Positions 23,938 to 32,730 of a stretch of DNA of 64,000 nucleotides are shown piece after piece. The stretch's first letter is position 1, and every line of letters starts with the position of its first letter. Source of the stretch: JBFMDN01 sp040753915 (GTDB lineage Bacteria; Desulfobacterota; Desulfomonilia; Desulfomonilales; Desulfomonilaceae); NCBI GenBank assembly GCA_040753915.1, contig JBFMDN010000002.1:1-64000 (forward strand). The letters run 5' to 3'. Position numbers and translations under genes: made by a program. The notes beneath the pieces were generated by a model that did not search any database, was not told the DNA's origin, and saw nothing but the letters and a program-made list of their open reading frames with translations.

Positions 23938-24952
23938 CTTGAGAAATCGACTTGCATTCCTGAACGAATGCGGCCGGCCTCTTGTGCAAGTGGAAATGCT
24001 GGCGGGTGACGCGTCCACTCGTACGTATTTCCGCGCGACCTATGAGGACGGTACCACCGCTGCGATCATGGTTCAGCCAGAAGCAGGCAAAGGCCTGGAA
24101 GCGTCTTTCCTGGATGTGCATCGATTCTTGGAGGGACTCGATCTCCCGGTCCCCCGGGTCTATTGCCATGCGCCGGCTCAGGGCGTGCTGGTCCTTCAGG
24201 ACATGGGAGACGACCTTCTCGAGAGCGTAGTGGATCGTTCCGACGAGCACAGAATCCGTTCCCTGTACTTTGAAGCCGTAGACTTGCTGCTCCATATGCG
24301 AAGGAAGACTCAAGGAATATCGTCCCAATGCATTGCCTTCTCCCTGGCCTTTGACGAGGCAAAGCTCATAGAGGAATTGGAATTCTTCCTGACCCACTTT
24401 GTCAAAGGTTTGTGCGCAAATTCGCCCTCACACCGGGCAGAATCGGATCTGAGGTCCTTTTTCTCGACAATAAGCAGGATCCTTGCTTCAGAGCCACGCA
24501 TCTTCACCCATAGGGACTACCATTCCCGTAACCTCATCCACTTCCAAGATCGCCTCTACATGATAGATTTTCAGGATGCTCGTATGGGCCCGGCTCAGTA
24601 CGACCTGGCATCTCTGTTGAGAGATTCATACGTCACTCTCCCCCAGCCCCTAGTGGACGAGTTGATCGACCATTACTGCACGGAGACGGGGGAAGAGTGC
24701 TCGGACAGATTTCGCTACGTCTTTGACATCATGTCCCTTCAGAGAAACATCAAGGCGCTGGGGACTTTCGGATACCAGATTTCGGTGCGCCGCTCACTAC
24801 GATACGGTTCTTCGATTCCCCGCACCGGCGCATACATATCGGACACCATGGGGAGGCATCCGGAATTGCAAGCCTTTCGGTCCATCGTAGAAGACTGGGT
24901 TTGGAGACCTGCCATAGAATTTGACGCCAGCGAGAGCAACAGTCAGAAGTGA
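23927..24952 (+). CDS. Aminoglycoside phosphotransferase-fold sugar kinase, AmgK-like
   Basis: A 341-residue APH-fold kinase. Catalytic HRDYHSRNL (HxDxxxxN) and metal-binding IDFQDARMGPAQYDLASLLRD are intact, and the N-terminal GDASTRTYFRATY loop matches the AmgK type. AmgK phosphorylates the anomeric hydroxyl of MurNAc/GlcNAc, feeding MurU in the recycling route that bypasses de novo UDP-MurNAc synthesis. The ATG at 23927 overlaps the upstream nucleotidyltransferase by 11 nt. The pair next to ddl strongly suggests cell-wall sugar salvage; the exact sugar is inferred from neighbours. Confidence 0.85.
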   Translation: MESDLRNRLAFLNECGRPLVQVEMLAGDASTRTYFRATYEDGTTAAIMVQPEAGKGLEASFLDVHRFLEGLDLPVPRVYCHAPAQGVLVLQDMGDDLLESVVDRSDEHRIRSLYFEAVDLLLHMRRKTQGISSQCIAFSLAFDEAKLIEELEFFLTHFVKGLCANSPSHRAESDLRSFFSTISRILASEPRIFTHRDYHSRNLIHFQDRLYMIDFQDARMGPAQYDLASLLRDSYVTLPQPLVDELIDHYCTETGEECSDRFRYVFDIMSLQRNIKALGTFGYQISVRRSLRYGSSIPRTGAYISDTMGRHPELQAFRSIVEDWVWRPAIEFDASESNSQK

Positions 24953-25062
24953 CCGATCCATATCGGCAGTACTTGGCAATACTGGTGAACCATGGGAAAC
25001 ATGAGAGAGACGAGAAGCATGAAAGGACTGCTTGTTTAGTTCGAATTCACTTCAATAATTTG

Positions 25063-25091
25063 TTGTAATATGTTCATATATTTGATATAAA
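25063..25091 (+). promoter_or_regulatory. Promoter for the coiled-coil protein gene
   Basis: TTGTAA (25063-25068), 17 bp, TATAAA (25086-25091) in a strongly AT-rich pocket 47 bp before the ATG at 25138. Confidence 0.5.
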
Positions 25092-25137
25092 TACCGCAGG
25101 CACCTCTGTTCGAACCGCTGAATCGGAGGCGGAACCG

Positions 25138-25689
25138 ATGCGAAAACAGACGATCAGTCGGATGATCCTTGCGCTCTTGTTCGGACTCCCTTGGCCCGTG
25201 CTTGCCCCAGACGGAAGTCACGATGGGGCTCTGCACCAGGTGCAGACGCACATGCAGACACAGTTGGAGCGGATACGGTATGCGAAGGAAGTGGGCAATT
25301 CAGCGATGACACTGACGCGCTACCGAGTGGCGGACCAGCTTGAACGAGCTGAGAACGAATTGGAGCGACAGCAGGCTAAGCTGGAGAGGCTGAGAGACGA
25401 CATTTCGAACCAGGGGTCGTGTCTCAATTCTCCCTGCGGGCAGACCAGCGCCGCCGACAAGGCTACCGTTGATTCCGCGCTATCGCGTGTTGAAGCACAG
25501 ATAAGGGAAACCGAGACCCTTATCAGCAGGATGGAGCGCTTCCGGAGGGAAGTGGACAAACCTGTGCTCGAACGCTCGCGAGCATCCAGTCTGCTCAGCT
25601 CGATGAGATTGGGCGCAGAAGCTTCTCCTCTCACGTCCGAACAGGGTGAGGACGAGCAACCGGCTCCTCCTCCAAGGAGGGCTCCCTGA
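25138..25689 (+). CDS. Exported coiled-coil protein of unknown function
   Basis: A 183-residue protein. Residues 1-22 form a signal peptide (MRKQTISRMILALLFGLPWP, then VLA). Residues about 55-90 are a charged heptad-rich coiled coil (ADQLERAENELERQQAKLER), and a second helix covers about 115-150. One pair of cysteines (CLNSPC) lies between them. The tail is Pro-rich. GGAGGCGG precedes the ATG. No family is recognised; a periplasmic structural role is a guess. The next gene lies 262 bp downstream on the same strand. Confidence 0.7.
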   Translation: MRKQTISRMILALLFGLPWPVLAPDGSHDGALHQVQTHMQTQLERIRYAKEVGNSAMTLTRYRVADQLERAENELERQQAKLERLRDDISNQGSCLNSPCGQTSAADKATVDSALSRVEAQIRETETLISRMERFRREVDKPVLERSRASSLLSSMRLGAEASPLTSEQGEDEQPAPPPRRAP

Positions 25690-25951
25690 GTGGCAGCTCG
25701 ACCTCCTGCTCGGTGAGTGGGAGCCTCGTAGAAAGCCCCTCCCGAGTGAGCCCTCTGTCCGTGCACCCGACGAGATCGATCTTGAGCCTCAATCCGCACG
25801 ACGCCCCCTGTCCGGCTTGCACGGAGCACAACGGGCAAAACATTTTCCGCATGCGAGCTCTGGGGACCCTTTGAAATGCTGCTATCGGTTGCCAAGATCT
25901 GGAGCGGTTGGTATTATCTGTGTTGCTTTACACCTGTGATGGAGAATCCCC

Positions 25952-26551
25952 ATGGGCGGACGCGGGCGGCAGCGGATCCAGCCTAAGGCGAAATCTATCC
26001 CGACTTCGCTCCCGCTTGATCCACCACCGTTTTTCCTCGAGGACGAAATTGTGCTTCCTTCACGAGGATTGGGATTGTATGCCCTGCTGGTGGGATTATT
26101 GATCCTCATAGCGCTGCGTCTGCTGTTTCCCGTCACTGGCCTCTTGCCTAGTCTCAGTCAGCTCATGGTCATCTCCGTCGGAACAGTCGCTATTTATCTC
26201 TTTGTACGCTTTTTCGGATACTGGATCGCCTGGGTGGTAGTGATTCGCTCTTACCCAGCTTCAGGGGGAATACACCCTGCCGCTCGCGGGGAGCTGCCGC
26301 GGAACGTGTTTCTCGTCGTGCTCTTGCTGCCAATAGGAATTTTCGTCCCTATCTGCGCCATATATTGCTGGAAGACTTCCGGATTCCCGCCTGAGATGTG
26401 GTTGGTTGTGTCGCTGGTAATCTCCCTGTCCGTCCGGGACGTGATCGCTGTTTCCGGCCTGGTCTTCAACGATGGGCAAACATGGATCAAGGAGAGCGAT
26501 CGAGGGCTGGATGTTCTTAGGCCTACATCCTCCCTCTCGGAGCGCCGATGA
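25952..26551 (+). CDS. Integral membrane protein of unknown function
   Basis: A 199-residue protein with a Pro-rich N-terminus, then four hydrophobic segments: YALLVGLLILIALRLLFPV, LMVISVGTVAIYLFVRFFGY, NVFLVVLLLPIGIFVPICAI and MWLVVSLVISLSV. A soluble tail with DVIAVSGLVFNDGQTWIKES follows. The D-x-x-x-x-x-x-x-x-x-D/G tail pattern faintly resembles DUF3267 proteins, but the HExxH motif of that family is absent. GGAGAATCCCC precedes the ATG. It converges with cimA (23 bp between stops), with no clear terminator. Confidence 0.65.
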   Translation: MGGRGRQRIQPKAKSIPTSLPLDPPPFFLEDEIVLPSRGLGLYALLVGLLILIALRLLFPVTGLLPSLSQLMVISVGTVAIYLFVRFFGYWIAWVVVIRSYPASGGIHPAARGELPRNVFLVVLLLPIGIFVPICAIYCWKTSGFPPEMWLVVSLVISLSVRDVIAVSGLVFNDGQTWIKESDRGLDVLRPTSSLSERR

Positions 26552-26574
26552 TCGGCAGCTTTTTCACCTCTGAC

Positions 26575-28152
26575 TCAGCCCTTGGGGACAAGATCTTTTT
26601 GCAGCTTGTAGTCGATACTGTCCACAAGCGCGTCCCACGCAGCCTGAATAACGTTTTCGCTGAACCCCACGGTCCACCACACGTGGTCCTTGTCCGCCGA
26701 CTCAATGAGTACTCGAACAGTCGCTCCGGTTCCGGAGGATCCCTCTAGCACACGAACCTTGAAGTCGGTGAGTCGCACTTCGGCCACGCAGGGATAGAAT
26801 TTTTCAAGGGCATTTCTGAAGGCAGCGTCCAGAGCATTGACGGGTCCGTTGCCTTCGGCCGCAGAGAACTCCATCTTGTCTCCCACCACGATGCGAATCA
26901 CTGCATCGGAGTACGTTCGAGTGTCTCCTTGCCGCTTGGCGTTCGTAACGTGAAACCCGTGCAGGGTGAAGAATCGCTTGTGGAGTCCGAACATGCGTTT
27001 CATGAGGAGCTCGAGGGAGCCGTCCGCGATCTCGTAGTGAGCGCCTCTGGCTTCCAGATCCTTCAGTGCTTTCAGGATTTCCGAAACCCGGGGGTCACTT
27101 ATCGTGAGGTCGATGCCGAACTGAGCCGCTTTTTGCACTATCGCGGCACGGCCGGCCTGCTCAGAAATGGGAAAGCTTCTTGAATTGCCAACAAGCTCCG
27201 GGGAGATGTGCTCGTAGGCTTCGGAGATCTTAACAACCGCGCTGGCGTGAAGGCCGCCTTTGTGAGCGAACGCAGCAGCACCCACGTACGGCTGCCATTT
27301 CAGCGGGGTCCTGTTGGCCATCTCGTCGACAAATTCGGATACTTGCCGCAGCATCATCAGACGATTTTCGGGAATCTGGATGCGCCCCATCTTCAGGGCG
27401 AGGGCGGGAATGATCGAGGTGAGATTGGCATTGCCGCACCGTTCCCCTATCCCGTTGATGGTTCCCTGGATGTGGGTCGCGCCGGCTTCGACGGCCATGA
27501 GGCTGTTGGCCACGGCGGTATCTGAGTCGTTATGGGCGTGGATTCCAACGGGCGTCGAGATTTGCTCCACAACGTGTTTGACGACGTTCGCAAACTGGGA
27601 GGGCAAAGTGCCCCCGTTCGTGTCACAGAGCACAACCATGTCCGCGCCGGCACTCACGGCTGCGCGAAGTGTGGCAATCGCGTATTCCTGATTCTTCTTG
27701 AACCCGTCAAAAAAATGCTCAGCGTCGAAAATCACTCTGGAAAAGTGGGGGCGAAGATAGGCAACAGAATCTCGAATCATTTCCAGATTTCTCTCCAGGG
27801 ACACCGCGAGCACCCTGCGCACGTGGAGGTCCCAGCTCTTACCCACAATGGTGACGACACCTGTTCCCGATTGCAGGAGGCTTGCGATCTGGGGATCTTT
27901 TTCCGGAGGCATGTCAGCCCTGCACGTGCTGCCAAAGGCTGCAATCTTTGCATGGTTGAGCCTAAGATTGCGCGTGGCCTCGAAGAATCGCCTGTCTTTG
28001 GGATTGGAGCCCGGGTATCCTCCTTCAATGAGGTCTATTCCCAATTCATCGAGCTTCTGTACGATTCTCAGCTTATCTTCCAGTGAAAAGGTGATGCCCC
28101 AGGTTTGGGCTCCGTCGCGGAGCGTCGTGTCGTACAATTCTACAAGGTTCAA
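26575..28152 (-). CDS. cimA: Citramalate synthase
   Basis: A 525-residue member of the alpha-IPM synthase/homocitrate synthase family (TIGR00977-type CimA), condensing pyruvate with acetyl-CoA to (R)-citramalate as the threonine-independent entry to isoleucine. Motifs: LYDTTLRDGAQTWGITFS, GIDLIEGGYPGSNPKD, VVLCDTNGGTLPSQ, GIHAHNDSDTAVANSLMAVE, GTINGIGERCGNANL, HKGGLHASAVVK and a C-terminal LeuA-allosteric-type domain. The start is TTG with GGAGGAATAGG in front. It follows lysC by 39 bp in a tsaE-lysC-cimA run, an order seen in other deltaproteobacteria. Confidence 0.93.
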   Translation of the reverse strand: MNLVELYDTTLRDGAQTWGITFSLEDKLRIVQKLDELGIDLIEGGYPGSNPKDRRFFEATRNLRLNHAKIAAFGSTCRADMPPEKDPQIASLLQSGTGVVTIVGKSWDLHVRRVLAVSLERNLEMIRDSVAYLRPHFSRVIFDAEHFFDGFKKNQEYAIATLRAAVSAGADMVVLCDTNGGTLPSQFANVVKHVVEQISTPVGIHAHNDSDTAVANSLMAVEAGATHIQGTINGIGERCGNANLTSIIPALALKMGRIQIPENRLMMLRQVSEFVDEMANRTPLKWQPYVGAAAFAHKGGLHASAVVKISEAYEHISPELVGNSRSFPISEQAGRAAIVQKAAQFGIDLTISDPRVSEILKALKDLEARGAHYEIADGSLELLMKRMFGLHKRFFTLHGFHVTNAKRQGDTRTYSDAVIRIVVGDKMEFSAAEGNGPVNALDAAFRNALEKFYPCVAEVRLTDFKVRVLEGSSGTGATVRVLIESADKDHVWWTVGFSENVIQAAWDALVDSIDYKLQKDLVPKG

Positions 28153-28191
28153 CTGCCTATTCCTCCAGGAAAACGTTCCACCCTGCCTGAT

Positions 28192-29415
28192 CTATCTTCG
28201 CACCTTATCCAATTCGAAAGCATCATGGAGGGCTCGCACAGCCAGCTCCGCGTACTTTTTCCGTATGACACACGAGATCTTGATCTCGGATGTGGAGATC
28301 ATTTCTATGTTGATTCCTTCCTCCGCTAGGGTGGTGAACATCTTCGCGGCCACGCCGGTGTGTGATCTCATGCCAAGACCGATGATCGACACTTTTGCAA
28401 TGTCGTTCGATCCGGTCACTGCTTCCGCTCCCAACTTGTTCTTGATATCTTCGCAAATAGCCAAGCTCTTTTCCAGAGATGCTTCGGGAACGGTGAAAGA
28501 AATGTCCGTCTTTCCGTCAGCGCTGGAGTTCTGAATGATCATGTCCACGACCACATTCGCGTCCGAAAGCATTGAAAAGATTTGGGATGCGATACCCGGT
28601 CTGTCAGCGACCCCGGAAAGCGTGATCTTGGCTTCTTTCGTGTTGCACGTCACCGCGCTTACAGACTCTTTTTCCATATCTGGATGCTCCTCCGTAACCA
28701 GCGTTCCTTCGTTGTCGTTGAAGCTTGATCGTACTACCACAGGGACCTGATGGCGCATAGCGAACTCTACCGCACGGATATACAGAACCTTCGCTCCCAG
28801 CGAAGCCATCTCCAGCATTTCCTCATAAGCGATCTTGTGAATCTTGCGGGCCTTTGAGGTAATGTTCGGGTCTGTGGTATAAACTCCGTCCACGTCCGTA
28901 AAGATCTCGCACCTGTCGGCCTTCAATCCCGCGGCTACCGCGACTGCAGATGTGTCGGATCCCCCTCTTCCAAGGGTCGTGATCCTATCGGTTTCGTCAA
29001 CGCCTTGGAATCCTGCCACAATAACGATGCGTCCCTCTGCCAGATCAGCCATGATGGCTTCTCTCCCCACATCCGTGACTCTCGCCGCGCCGAAAGCGGA
29101 GTCCGTCCGGAGTGGTATTTGCCATCCGAGATAGGATTTGGCCTTGTATCCCATGGATTCCAAAGTGATGGCAAGGAGCGCTACAGTCACTTGCTCACCA
29201 GTGGCAAGAAGGACATCGAGCTCACTTTCATTTGGGGTCGCGTCGATTCTTTTTGCAAGGTCGATCAGGCGGTCCGTCTCTCCGGCCATGGCCGACACAA
29301 CGACAACTACTTCATTTCCCTGGTCTTTGCAGGCAGCTACTTTTTTCGCGACGTTTGCGATGCGGTCCAGGTCGCCCACAGACGTTCCACCGTATTTTTG
29401 TACGACTAACGGCAT
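28192..29415 (-). CDS. lysC: Aspartate kinase
   Basis: A 407-residue monofunctional aspartokinase that opens the Lys/Met/Thr pathway. The kinase domain has VVQKYGGTSVGDLDRI, VVVSAMAGETDRL, GFQGVDETDRITTLGRGGSD and TDVDGVYTTDP. Two C-terminal ACT domains follow (VTCNTKEAKITLSGVADRPG and KVSIIGLGMRSHTG), indicating feedback control by lysine and/or threonine. GGAG lies 6 nt before the ATG. It is the middle gene of the tsaE-lysC-cimA group. An internal start that yields a separate beta subunit, as in Bacillus, was not examined. Confidence 0.96.
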   Translation of the reverse strand: MPLVVQKYGGTSVGDLDRIANVAKKVAACKDQGNEVVVVVSAMAGETDRLIDLAKRIDATPNESELDVLLATGEQVTVALLAITLESMGYKAKSYLGWQIPLRTDSAFGAARVTDVGREAIMADLAEGRIVIVAGFQGVDETDRITTLGRGGSDTSAVAVAAGLKADRCEIFTDVDGVYTTDPNITSKARKIHKIAYEEMLEMASLGAKVLYIRAVEFAMRHQVPVVVRSSFNDNEGTLVTEEHPDMEKESVSAVTCNTKEAKITLSGVADRPGIASQIFSMLSDANVVVDMIIQNSSADGKTDISFTVPEASLEKSLAICEDIKNKLGAEAVTGSNDIAKVSIIGLGMRSHTGVAAKMFTTLAEEGINIEMISTSEIKISCVIRKKYAELAVRALHDAFELDKVRR

Positions 29416-29475
29416 GCACTACTCCATGATTTCAAGTTAAGACTAGAAACTGAATCAGGTTGGCCGGTTGCCACT

Positions 29476-29982
29476 TCAGATTCCGCTGGCCGCGCAATAT
29501 TCGACAGACCACGCTTCAGCAACTGTGCCGATCCGCTCGTCCCAAGACCCGAGTTCCGGCCACCGCAGAATAATCGTCCGAGAGTCCGGATCCAGAGAGT
29601 GGGAGATCACGATGCGTAGTGAATCCGGGACTACGCTCGGCATCTTCTCAGCCCACTCAATGATCAGCGCCCCTTCTTCTGCCAAAGCTTCATCGAGACC
29701 GATGTCTTCCACCTGATCTGCCTCGATTCTGTACAGATCGGCATGATGAACGGGAAAGGGACCTTCAAATCGGTTGACGAGCGTGAAGGAGGGGCTGACG
29801 ACCTCCTCTGGATCCACGCCGGTAGCTGCCGACACGATACCTTTCGCCAGTCTGGTCTTTCCGGTTCCCAGATCGCCCAACAGCAAGATCACATCCTCAG
29901 GTCTCAAGATCTCTCCGATGGAGCGCCCCAAGCGGAACGTCTCTTCTTCGGACGCAGTATGGATCTCAATGGTCTTGAGCAT
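29476..29982 (-). CDS. tsaE: tRNA threonylcarbamoyladenosine biosynthesis ATPase TsaE
   Basis: A 168-residue P-loop ATPase needed with TsaB and TsaD for the t6A37 modification of ANN-decoding tRNAs. Motifs: LLLGDLGTGKTRLAKGI (Walker A), SPSFTLVNRFEG (switch), HADLYRIE and LIIEWAEKMP (Walker B-like). The ATG at 29982 with GGAG in front is preferred to a start 30 nt upstream. It is the first gene of the group containing lysC and cimA, 60 bp before lysC. Confidence 0.94.
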   Translation of the reverse strand: MLKTIEIHTASEEETFRLGRSIGEILRPEDVILLLGDLGTGKTRLAKGIVSAATGVDPEEVVSPSFTLVNRFEGPFPVHHADLYRIEADQVEDIGLDEALAEEGALIIEWAEKMPSVVPDSLRIVISHSLDPDSRTIILRWPELGSWDERIGTVAEAWSVEYCAASGI

Positions 29983-30395
29983 GTGAAGGACTCCATGGAC
30001 AACCTTCCACACGGGCCGCCGGCCGCCGAGTCATTCGCCCGTCCGACAGGCCCCAACCGGCTAGCATAACCTTGTTCGCCGATTCATGCAAGAATCTTGC
30101 GAGCTCGTGGGTTGTCTCGCGCTAACCTTTTGGAAACACATCACATTGCAGGCCCAGGGCTATTTTTTTCGGTGGCCCGAAATTTGAGTATTGCGGGACA
30201 AAGAGGTATCGTGGTATCTACTCACAATATGACTAGTCAAGATGGATCCATTGCCGGTCGGCGGGAAATGCGCCAGCATTAGTGGCCCGCCCTGTGTTTG
30301 CTCGTTGTTGGGCCGTTGCCTCCGTTCCCCAGTCCGAAGACCTGAATGTGTTTGATTGCGCTGTGATACGAAAAAAAAGAAAAGGAGAGCTCGGA
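29983..30395. other. Divergent non-coding region between tsaE and the mod operon
   Basis: About 410 bp without a supported gene. It must hold promoters for both directions. A GC-rich segment around 30260-30310 could fold. I looked for a Moco-type riboswitch before modA and could not recognise one with confidence. Confidence 0.5.
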
Positions 30396-31265
30396 GTGAA
30401 GAGAAATATTGCGGTCTCATTTACACTGATTGCCCTTCTGATGTGCCTCTTGATTTCTGGCAGTTCGGAGAAATGCGTCGCAGCGGACAGTCTCATGGTG
30501 TTCGCGGGTGCTGCCAGTAAACCACCCACGGAAGAAGCAGCAAAGGCATTTGAGAACAAGACGGGGATCAAGGTGGACGTGATCTTCGGCGGGTCCGGCT
30601 ACGTGCTGTCCCAAATGATACTTGGCAAGAAGGGGGACATCTATTTCCCGGGTTCGTCAGATTACATGGAGCTGGCAAAGCAGAAGGGCGTTGTTTTTCC
30701 GGAATCGGAGAAGATCGTCGTCTATCTGGTTCCTGCAATCAATGTCCAGAAGGGAAATCCCAAGAACATCAAGACACTCAAAGACCTAACTCGTCCAGGC
30801 CTCAAAGTCGCCATAGCCAACCCGGAGGGAGTGTGTGTTGGGGCCTACGCTGTAGAAATCATCGAATCAGTCTTCACTCCTGCAGAGAAGGAGTTGTTCA
30901 AGAAAAATCTCATCAACTACACGGAGAGCTGCGAAAAGACAGCTACCGCAATCTCGTTAAAAGCGGCGGACGCGGTAATAGGCTGGCGCGTTTTTCACTA
31001 TTGGGACCCGGAGCGCATCGAGACCATTGGGCTCGACAAGTCCCAGGTGATCCGCATAGGATATATCCCCATCGCAATAGCAAAATTCACTTCAAATCGG
31101 CCGCTGGCACAGCAGTTCATCGATTTCCTTTTATCAGAAGACGGCAAGAGCATCTTCCGAAAGTACCACTATTTCATGAGTGCTGATGAGGCTACTGCCT
31201 GGGTCGGGGAGAAAAAACCGGTAGGCGGGGAGTATGTTCTGCCCCAGCATTGGATCGGCAAGTAA
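30396..31265 (+). CDS. modA: Molybdate/tungstate-type ABC transporter substrate-binding protein
   Basis: A 289-residue periplasmic binding protein. A signal peptide precedes the mature start (VAADSLMVFAGAASKPP); the GAASKPP and GGSGYVLSQM segments are the oxyanion-binding loops of the ModA/WtpA group, and ADAVIGWRVFHYWDPE is typical of the second lobe. The start is a GTG with AAGGAGAGC upstream; a frame open further up has no signal-like sequence. Neighbours modB, modC and moeA confirm the oxyanion role. Molybdate cannot be told from tungstate by eye. Confidence 0.9.
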   Translation: MKRNIAVSFTLIALLMCLLISGSSEKCVAADSLMVFAGAASKPPTEEAAKAFENKTGIKVDVIFGGSGYVLSQMILGKKGDIYFPGSSDYMELAKQKGVVFPESEKIVVYLVPAINVQKGNPKNIKTLKDLTRPGLKVAIANPEGVCVGAYAVEIIESVFTPAEKELFKKNLINYTESCEKTATAISLKAADAVIGWRVFHYWDPERIETIGLDKSQVIRIGYIPIAIAKFTSNRPLAQQFIDFLLSEDGKSIFRKYHYFMSADEATAWVGEKKPVGGEYVLPQHWIGK

Positions 31266-31273
31266 GCAGAGCG

Positions 31274-31325
31274 GGCTGCTGGGGGTGAGGCGCGGTGAAG
31301 CGAGCGGCCCCGCCCCAGCGCAGCC
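31274..31325 (+). terminator. GC-rich hairpin between modA and moeA
   Basis: GGCTGCTGGGG and CCCCAGCGCAGCC form a long imperfect stem right after modA, with no T-run. It may stabilise or partially terminate the modA message so that the binding protein is made in excess. Confidence 0.4.
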
Positions 31326-31394
31326 AGTTACACCTTCCGCGTGCGACATTAATGGACTGCTTCTTTGGGGGAGCATCTGAACAAAGGAGAAGCA

Positions 31395-32645
31395 ATGATC
31401 GACATAGGAGAAGCGCAGCGTCAAGTGCTGGAGGAGGTTCCGGTACTGGGAACTGAAAGGATCCATATCCTTGAAGCCTTGGGCAGAGTGCTTGCCCATG
31501 AGGTGAGAGCCACTCGTGATATCCCCACTCATGACAATTCGGCAATGGACGGTTACGCGTGCCGACACGAGGATGTGTCCGGCGCGAGCTCAGGAACACC
31601 TGTCCGGCTGCGACTGATCGGAGAGGCTCCGGCTGGGAAGCCTTTCTCTGGAATTGTCGGGCCGGCAGAGGTTGTGCGAATCACTACCGGCGGGGTTATT
31701 CCTGACGGCGCGGACACCGTGATCATGGTCGAAGACACAGAGATTTCCGGCGAGGCGGTGACAATTTTCGCCGATCCGGGAAAGGGGGCCTACATAAGGC
31801 CCGCCGGTGAAGACGTAAAATCCGGAGAGGTGGTGTTGCACCCAGGCCACGTCATACGCCCGGCAGAAATAGGCATGCTCGCAACACTGGGGAAGGCGTA
31901 CATCCACGTTTTCCAGCGTCCGACCGTAGCGATCCTGTCTACCGGCGATGAGCTCGTGGATCTCGACGAGCCGCTCACCCGCGGCAAGGTGGTCTGTTCG
32001 AACACCTACAGTCTCGCGGCCCAGGTGTCGGAATGTGGTGCCATCCCCCTATCTCTCGGCATTGCATCAGACGATGAGGAGGACCAACGATCTAAAATTT
32101 GTGAGGGCCTTCGGGCCGATTGCATCATCACGTCCGGAGGGGTGTCAGTAGGCAAATACGATTTGGTCAAAGATGCCTTGTCCGAAGTAGGGATGAAGGT
32201 CAAATTCTGGAAGGTTGCCATGAAGCCTGGAAAGCCGTTAGTGTTCGGAACTATCGGGACCAAGCCGGTTTTTGGGCTGCCGGGAAATCCGACTTCCGCG
32301 ATGATCTCTTTTGAGCAATTCGTCAGACCTGCTCTCTTGAAAATGATGGGACATAGGAGGATATTCAGGCCTACAATCGAAGCGGTTCTCGGCGAAGATG
32401 TTTCTTCAGTGCCGGGGCGCCTTCATTTGGCACGGTGCAAGCTCGTGCGGGAAAATGGCACGGTCAAGGCTCTCTCGACTGGGACGCAGAGCTCCGGGGC
32501 CTTGAAGTCCATGGTGCTGGCCGATGGCCTCATGATTTTGCCCTCTGTGCAGGAGAGCTTTCCGCAGGGGGAAAAGGTCCAGGCCCAGCTCTTGCATTCA
32601 AATACCCCTTTGACGGAGGATTCTCCTTTTTGGACGCGGAACTGA
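31395..32645 (+). CDS. moeA: Molybdopterin molybdenumtransferase
   Basis: A 416-residue MoeA that inserts molybdenum into adenylylated molybdopterin. Motifs: DIPTHDNSAMDGYA, VRITTGGVIPDGADTVIMVE, GKGAYIRPAGEDVKSGE, ILSTGDELVDLDEPL, ITSGGVSVGKYDLVKD, KVAMKPGKPLVFG and GLPGNPTSAMISFEQFVRP. The ATG at 31395 has AAAGGAGAAG in front. The gene sits inside a molybdate/tungstate transport operon, between binding protein and permease, tying cofactor assembly to metal supply. Confidence 0.95.
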   Translation: MIDIGEAQRQVLEEVPVLGTERIHILEALGRVLAHEVRATRDIPTHDNSAMDGYACRHEDVSGASSGTPVRLRLIGEAPAGKPFSGIVGPAEVVRITTGGVIPDGADTVIMVEDTEISGEAVTIFADPGKGAYIRPAGEDVKSGEVVLHPGHVIRPAEIGMLATLGKAYIHVFQRPTVAILSTGDELVDLDEPLTRGKVVCSNTYSLAAQVSECGAIPLSLGIASDDEEDQRSKICEGLRADCIITSGGVSVGKYDLVKDALSEVGMKVKFWKVAMKPGKPLVFGTIGTKPVFGLPGNPTSAMISFEQFVRPALLKMMGHRRIFRPTIEAVLGEDVSSVPGRLHLARCKLVRENGTVKALSTGTQSSGALKSMVLADGLMILPSVQESFPQGEKVQAQLLHSNTPLTEDSPFWTRN

Positions 32646-32730
32646 CCTGCAAGATCTCGACGGCAGTCGCCTATGGGGAAGAAGGTAAACCGGATGTCGG
32701 CCTTTTCAGGCAAGCTCCGGCCAACGGTGC

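Noticed and set aside
25631..25852. Small Cys-rich protein on either strand
   Set aside because: Both strands show a CxxC in some frame, but neither frame has a ribosome site and the minus frame overlaps the 3' end of a well-supported gene.
30100..30395. Molybdenum-cofactor riboswitch upstream of modA
   Set aside because: The region is GC-rich and could fold, but the conserved pattern could not be recognised. A covariance search with RF01055 would decide.
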